From an uncultured bacterium (GTDB lineage: Bacteria; Planctomycetota; UBA8108): a stretch of 17,142 nucleotides of DNA. The notes under the pieces were generated by a model, which was not told the DNA's origin, searched no databases, and worked only from the letters and a program-made list of their open reading frames with translations. The DNA lies in NCBI GenBank assembly GCA_913050545.1, contig CAJWZY010000012.1, positions 1 through 17,142 on the forward strand. Reading direction: 5' to 3'. Below are positions 13,959 to 17,142 of this stretch, in pieces (the stretch's first letter is position 1; the number at the start of each line of letters is the position of its first letter). A program made the translations under genes and the position numbers.

Positions 13959-16214
13959 GTGTATTCCAGAGCGGCCATCTGCAAATACCTCTGCATCCCG
14001 ATGTTTTTATGGGTTTCTTCCTTTCTGGAGGCAGCGCCTGGTAATGACGATTATCTCGAGGCCGCCGTGCTCGAGGGGAGCTCGGGGCAGTGGAGCGGGG
14101 AAAACCGCGGTGCCACGAGGGAGCCGGGCGAAGAGCTCCATGCCGGCAATGCCGGCGGGTCATCAGTATGGTTTAGCTGGAGGGCCGATTTCACCGGCCA
14201 GCTTACCGTCTATACCTTCGGTAGTGACTTCGATACCCTCCTGGCGTCCTATACCGGGGCGACCGTATCGGACACTGTCCTTATCGAATCAAACGACGAT
14301 TCCTGGGACGATTTCCAGAGCCGGATTTCCTTTCCGGTATCTCTTGGGGCTGAGTACCACATCGTTGTAGATGGGTGGAATGGCAATGTCGGCAACCTGC
14401 TGTTGACCTGGCACCTCAGCCGCTCCGGAGGGGCACCTGCAAACGATTCCTTTGCTGACAGCGAGGTCATCTCCGGGTCTCCCGGGATGCTGGTGGGCAG
14501 CAATACTGGTTCTTCCCGGCAGGAGGGTGAGCCTTACCATCTTGGCCAGATTCCCGGCCGCTCGGTCTGGTACACCTGGACATCGGAAAACGATGGGGAG
14601 GTCACCTTCAGCACAGATGGCAGCGGCTTCAACACCATGCTGGCAGTCTATAGCGGAGCTTCCCTCGACGGGCTCGAGCGCATCACTCAAAACGATGACG
14701 TCGAGGCGCAGGGGACGCCCGGCTTCAGCCAGGTGAGGTTCCGGGTGACTGCCGGTGAGCCCTTTCACATCGTCGTTGACGGTCGGGACGAGGAGTCAGG
14801 AGTTTTTATACTGCGCTGGTTATTCTCGATTCCCTGCGATCCGCCTGCCCGCCCGGAGGCTCCCGTCCCTGCTGATGTTTCGGTGGAGGTCGAGCGCAGC
14901 CTGAGCCTGGAGTGGAACCAGGCAAGGCAGGTGGTTGCACGAATCGTCTATGGTGAAGATGACCGGATGGAGGCTTTCGCGGTTGTCCGCCAGGAGCGCA
15001 GGGAGGCGCTCGAGTCGATTGCCGTTGTGGTGGAGAGGTCGGACCTGGTGGAAAATGAGGACGGCTCATTCAGCCTCCCCGCACGGACTCTTGCGGAGAC
15101 CGGCTCCTTCTGTGCCAGCGAGAGGTTCGTGGACCAGCCGAGCCCGGGTACCTGCTCGGCTTTTCTGGTCGGGCCGGATCTCCTGGCAACCAGTGGGCAG
15201 TGCATCTCCGATGCGGTTGACTGCTCGAGGTTTGCCTTCGTTTTTGGATTCCGGATGGCTGAGCCGGGTGTTCCCGTGCTGAATTTTGATCCATCCCAGG
15301 TCTATTTCTGTTCGGGGATCCTCGAGAACCGGGTTGAGAACGTCGGACCCGACTGGGCGATCATTCGACTCGACCGTGAGGTGGAGGACCGCAGCCCACT
15401 GGCCGTCCGCCGGGAGGGCCGGGTAGAGGAAGGCCGCGAGCTGGTGACCATGGGGCACCCCTTCGGGCTTCCCCTCAAGATCGCCGATGGGGCAGAGGTC
15501 AGGGAAAACGAATTTGAGGGCTTCTTCGTCGCCAATATCGATGCTTCCCGCGGCAGCACCGGCTCGCCGGTACTCGATGCGGATACGATGCTGGTGGAGG
15601 GTATTCTTGTGCGCGGGGATGATGACCTGGTCCTGCAGGGCGGTTGCTGGGTCACCCAGCAATGTGGCGACAACAACTGCCGGGGCGAAGATGTCACCCG
15701 ATCGGAAGAGTTTCAGCACCTGGTTCCACCCGACCTGGAGAGCATCATCTACGAGGTCTGGTTCGGGCCCTGTGGAGAGCTGGTCAAGGTCGGAGAAACC
15801 CGGGCAACGAGCTGGGAGATTCGGGAGAGGCTGCCTGGGGCAACGCACTATTGCTGGAGAATCGTGGCCCGCAACGAATGCGGGCGGGCTTTCGGTCCGA
15901 CCTGGAGTTTCATAACATCCTCGGTTGTCGATCCGGTATTTCGCCGCGGCGATGTGAACCAGGACGAGCTGGTGAACCTGAGTGACGGAATCGGGATCCT
16001 CAATTACCTTTTCCGCCAGGGCGCAGCCCCCGGCTGCGTAAACGGGGCGGATGTGGATGATTCAGGACAGGTCAACATCACCGATGGAATCTACCTGTTG
16101 ACCCACCTGTTTCTCGGTGGAGCGCCGCCGGCCGAACCCCTGGCTGAGTGCGGAATCGATATCACTCCCGATGACGGGCTCGAGTGCGAATCGTATTCTC
16201 CCTGCGGGTTCTGA
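13959..16214 (+). CDS. Exported multidomain protein: two beta-sandwich repeats, degenerate trypsin-like domain, Fn3-like region, dockerin-like tail
   Basis: The GTG at 13959 has AGAGG seven bases upstream and begins a signal peptide (about 1-26), giving 751 residues. Two PPC-like repeats follow (about 29-155 and 161-288), sharing ND[DS][YF], SVW[FY][ST]W, F[DN]T[LM]LA[SV]Y and [YF]HIVVDG. After a linker comes a chymotrypsin-fold domain (about 381-585) with CSAFLVGPDLLATSGQC, DWAIIRLDR and SRGSTGSPVLD. At the triad positions I read Gln414 where TAAHC has His, Asp465 (kept), and Thr534 where GxSGxP has Ser. It is therefore probably a pseudoprotease or has altered chemistry. An Fn3-like segment (about 588-655) and a dockerin-like C-terminus (about 663-751) follow, with loops GDVNQDELVNLSD and DVDDSGQVNITD, of a kind common on planctomycete exported proteins. 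It is probably cell-surface or secreted. The two flanking genes run on the opposite strand, so it looks monocistronic. Confidence 0.88.
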   Translation: MYSRAAICKYLCIPMFLWVSSFLEAAPGNDDYLEAAVLEGSSGQWSGENRGATREPGEELHAGNAGGSSVWFSWRADFTGQLTVYTFGSDFDTLLASYTGATVSDTVLIESNDDSWDDFQSRISFPVSLGAEYHIVVDGWNGNVGNLLLTWHLSRSGGAPANDSFADSEVISGSPGMLVGSNTGSSRQEGEPYHLGQIPGRSVWYTWTSENDGEVTFSTDGSGFNTMLAVYSGASLDGLERITQNDDVEAQGTPGFSQVRFRVTAGEPFHIVVDGRDEESGVFILRWLFSIPCDPPARPEAPVPADVSVEVERSLSLEWNQARQVVARIVYGEDDRMEAFAVVRQERREALESIAVVVERSDLVENEDGSFSLPARTLAETGSFCASERFVDQPSPGTCSAFLVGPDLLATSGQCISDAVDCSRFAFVFGFRMAEPGVPVLNFDPSQVYFCSGILENRVENVGPDWAIIRLDREVEDRSPLAVRREGRVEEGRELVTMGHPFGLPLKIADGAEVRENEFEGFFVANIDASRGSTGSPVLDADTMLVEGILVRGDDDLVLQGGCWVTQQCGDNNCRGEDVTRSEEFQHLVPPDLESIIYEVWFGPCGELVKVGETRATSWEIRERLPGATHYCWRIVARNECGRAFGPTWSFITSSVVDPVFRRGDVNQDELVNLSDGIGILNYLFRQGAAPGCVNGADVDDSGQVNITDGIYLLTHLFLGGAPPAEPLAECGIDITPDDGLECESYSPCGF

Positions 16215-16237
16215 ACGGGCCCTCGTGACCGGGGAAC

Positions 16238-17017
16238 TCAGAGGCCGACTATGTTGTAGCCGCAGTCGACATAGATCACCTCGCCGGTAATCCCGCTGGA
16301 GAGGTTGCTGGCGAGGAATACCGACGTGCCGGCTACCTCCTCGAGCTCAACATTGCGCTTCAGCGGTGAACGCTCGGCGACCTGGCCGAGGATCTCGGTA
16401 AATCCCGAGATTCCCCGGGCGGCGAGCGTATTGATCGGGCCGGCGGAGATGGCATTTACCCGGATCCCTTTTTCGCCGAGGTCCGCCGCGAGGTAGCGCA
16501 CGGATGACTCGAGGGCGGCCTTGGCCACTCCCATCACGTTGTAATTCTTCACCGCCCGTTCACTGCCGAGGTAGGTGAGAGTCTGGATGCTGCCACCCTC
16601 TGTCATCAGCGGGGCCGCCATACGCGCCACAGCGGTCAGGGAGTAGGAGCTGACCTCCTGGGCAAGCAGGTACCCTGCGCGCGAGGTCTCGCTGAAACCT
16701 CTTTCAAGGTCTTCCCTGGCGGCAAAGGCCAGGCAGTGGACGACAAAATCAATCGAGCCGAAGTCCTTGCCCAGGCCTTCGCCGAGGGCGGCGATCTGGT
16801 CGTCGTTGGTCACATCGCAGGGATAGAGCGGGGATTCGCCCGGCAGGGTTTCGACAAGGTCTTCGACCCGCCCCTTCAGCTTGTCGTTCTGATAAGTGAA
16901 GGCCAGCTCGGCACCGGCTTCGCTCATACCCTTTGAGATCGCCCAGGCGATGCTGCGTTTGTTGGCAACGCCAAGGACGACGCCTTTTTTACCCTGGAGG
17001 AGGTTCGTCACGGTCAT
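16238..17017 (-). CDS. fabI: Enoyl-[acyl-carrier-protein] reductase (NADH), FabI
   Basis: FabI reduces trans-2-enoyl-ACP with NAD(P)H in the last step of each type II fatty-acid elongation cycle, in the cytoplasm. I place the start at the ATG at 17017 (AGGAA six bases upstream), giving 259 residues, the normal FabI length; an in-frame ATG at 17131 would add 38 unlikely residues. The nucleotide-binding motif is GVANKRSIAWAI (16-27), with CDVTND (67-72) and the region HCLAFA (94-99, where other FabI have HSIAFA). The catalytic pair Y159-x6-K166, with Y149 ten residues before, matches Y156/K163/Y146 of E. coli. The C-terminus (GEVIYVDCGYNIVGL) is typical. This is clearly the FabI branch of the short-chain dehydrogenases and not FabG. 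It converges with the surface protein gene (23 bases between). Confidence 0.97.
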   Translation of the reverse strand: MTVTNLLQGKKGVVLGVANKRSIAWAISKGMSEAGAELAFTYQNDKLKGRVEDLVETLPGESPLYPCDVTNDDQIAALGEGLGKDFGSIDFVVHCLAFAAREDLERGFSETSRAGYLLAQEVSSYSLTAVARMAAPLMTEGGSIQTLTYLGSERAVKNYNVMGVAKAALESSVRYLAADLGEKGIRVNAISAGPINTLAARGISGFTEILGQVAERSPLKRNVELEEVAGTSVFLASNLSSGITGEVIYVDCGYNIVGL

Positions 17018-17142
17018 TTGTATTTCCTGGAAAAGAGAGGTGAGCTGGAGAAGATGTTTTCGGTCGTTCATAGAAACCGCAAAACAGCGTCCCAGGGCCG
17101 GAATTGTGATGGATTTGAAGTGGCTGGGCAAGATTTTCTTTG

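Noticed and set aside
15066..15848. A 260-codon minus-strand open frame opposite the trypsin-like domain
   Set aside because: Antisense to the conserved protease-fold motifs, with no ribosome site or domain of its own.

Overview
The window most resembles a chromosomal segment from a Planctomycetota bacterium or a close relative. That is an inference from gene content: a DUF1587/1595/1592/1588/1585 heme protein paired with a Tat-exported DUF1552 protein, a secreted multidomain protein ending in a dockerin-like GDVNQDE...DVDDSGQ tail, and a TPR protein carrying RNA polymerase alpha-CTD modules. GTG and TTG starts with good Shine-Dalgarno sites are common here. I see no phage, IS element, CRISPR array or integrase.

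Layout. (1) 1-3108, minus strand: a secreted EF-hand-type protein cut by the left edge, overlapping by ATGA the end of a complete PcrA/UvrD helicase gene. (2) 3313-5476, plus strand: a sigma70-type promoter, then a TPR protein with two alpha-CTD-like domains, then ruvA. (3) 5477-7109: a gene-free stretch with a strong promoter and a long, hairpin-rich leader ahead of an unrecognised secreted protein. (4) 7334-8801: a coiled-coil protein, tRNA-His(GTG) and a clear intrinsic terminator. (5) 8946-12989: a two-gene operon, an FHA-TM-diheme DUF1592-type fusion followed by a DUF1552 protein. (6) 12998-13777, minus strand: a TVP38/TMEM64 membrane protein. (7) 13959-16214, plus strand: a large exported protein with two beta-sandwich repeats, a trypsin-like domain whose triad looks degenerate (Q/D/T), an Fn3-like region and a dockerin-like end. 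(8) 16238-17017, minus strand: fabI.

Housekeeping functions (PcrA, RuvA, tRNA-His, FabI) are interleaved with lineage-specific envelope and regulatory proteins. The most unusual items are the tandem alpha-CTD/TPR protein, the FHA-heme fusion, the likely pseudoprotease, and the structured leader at about 5632-5933.
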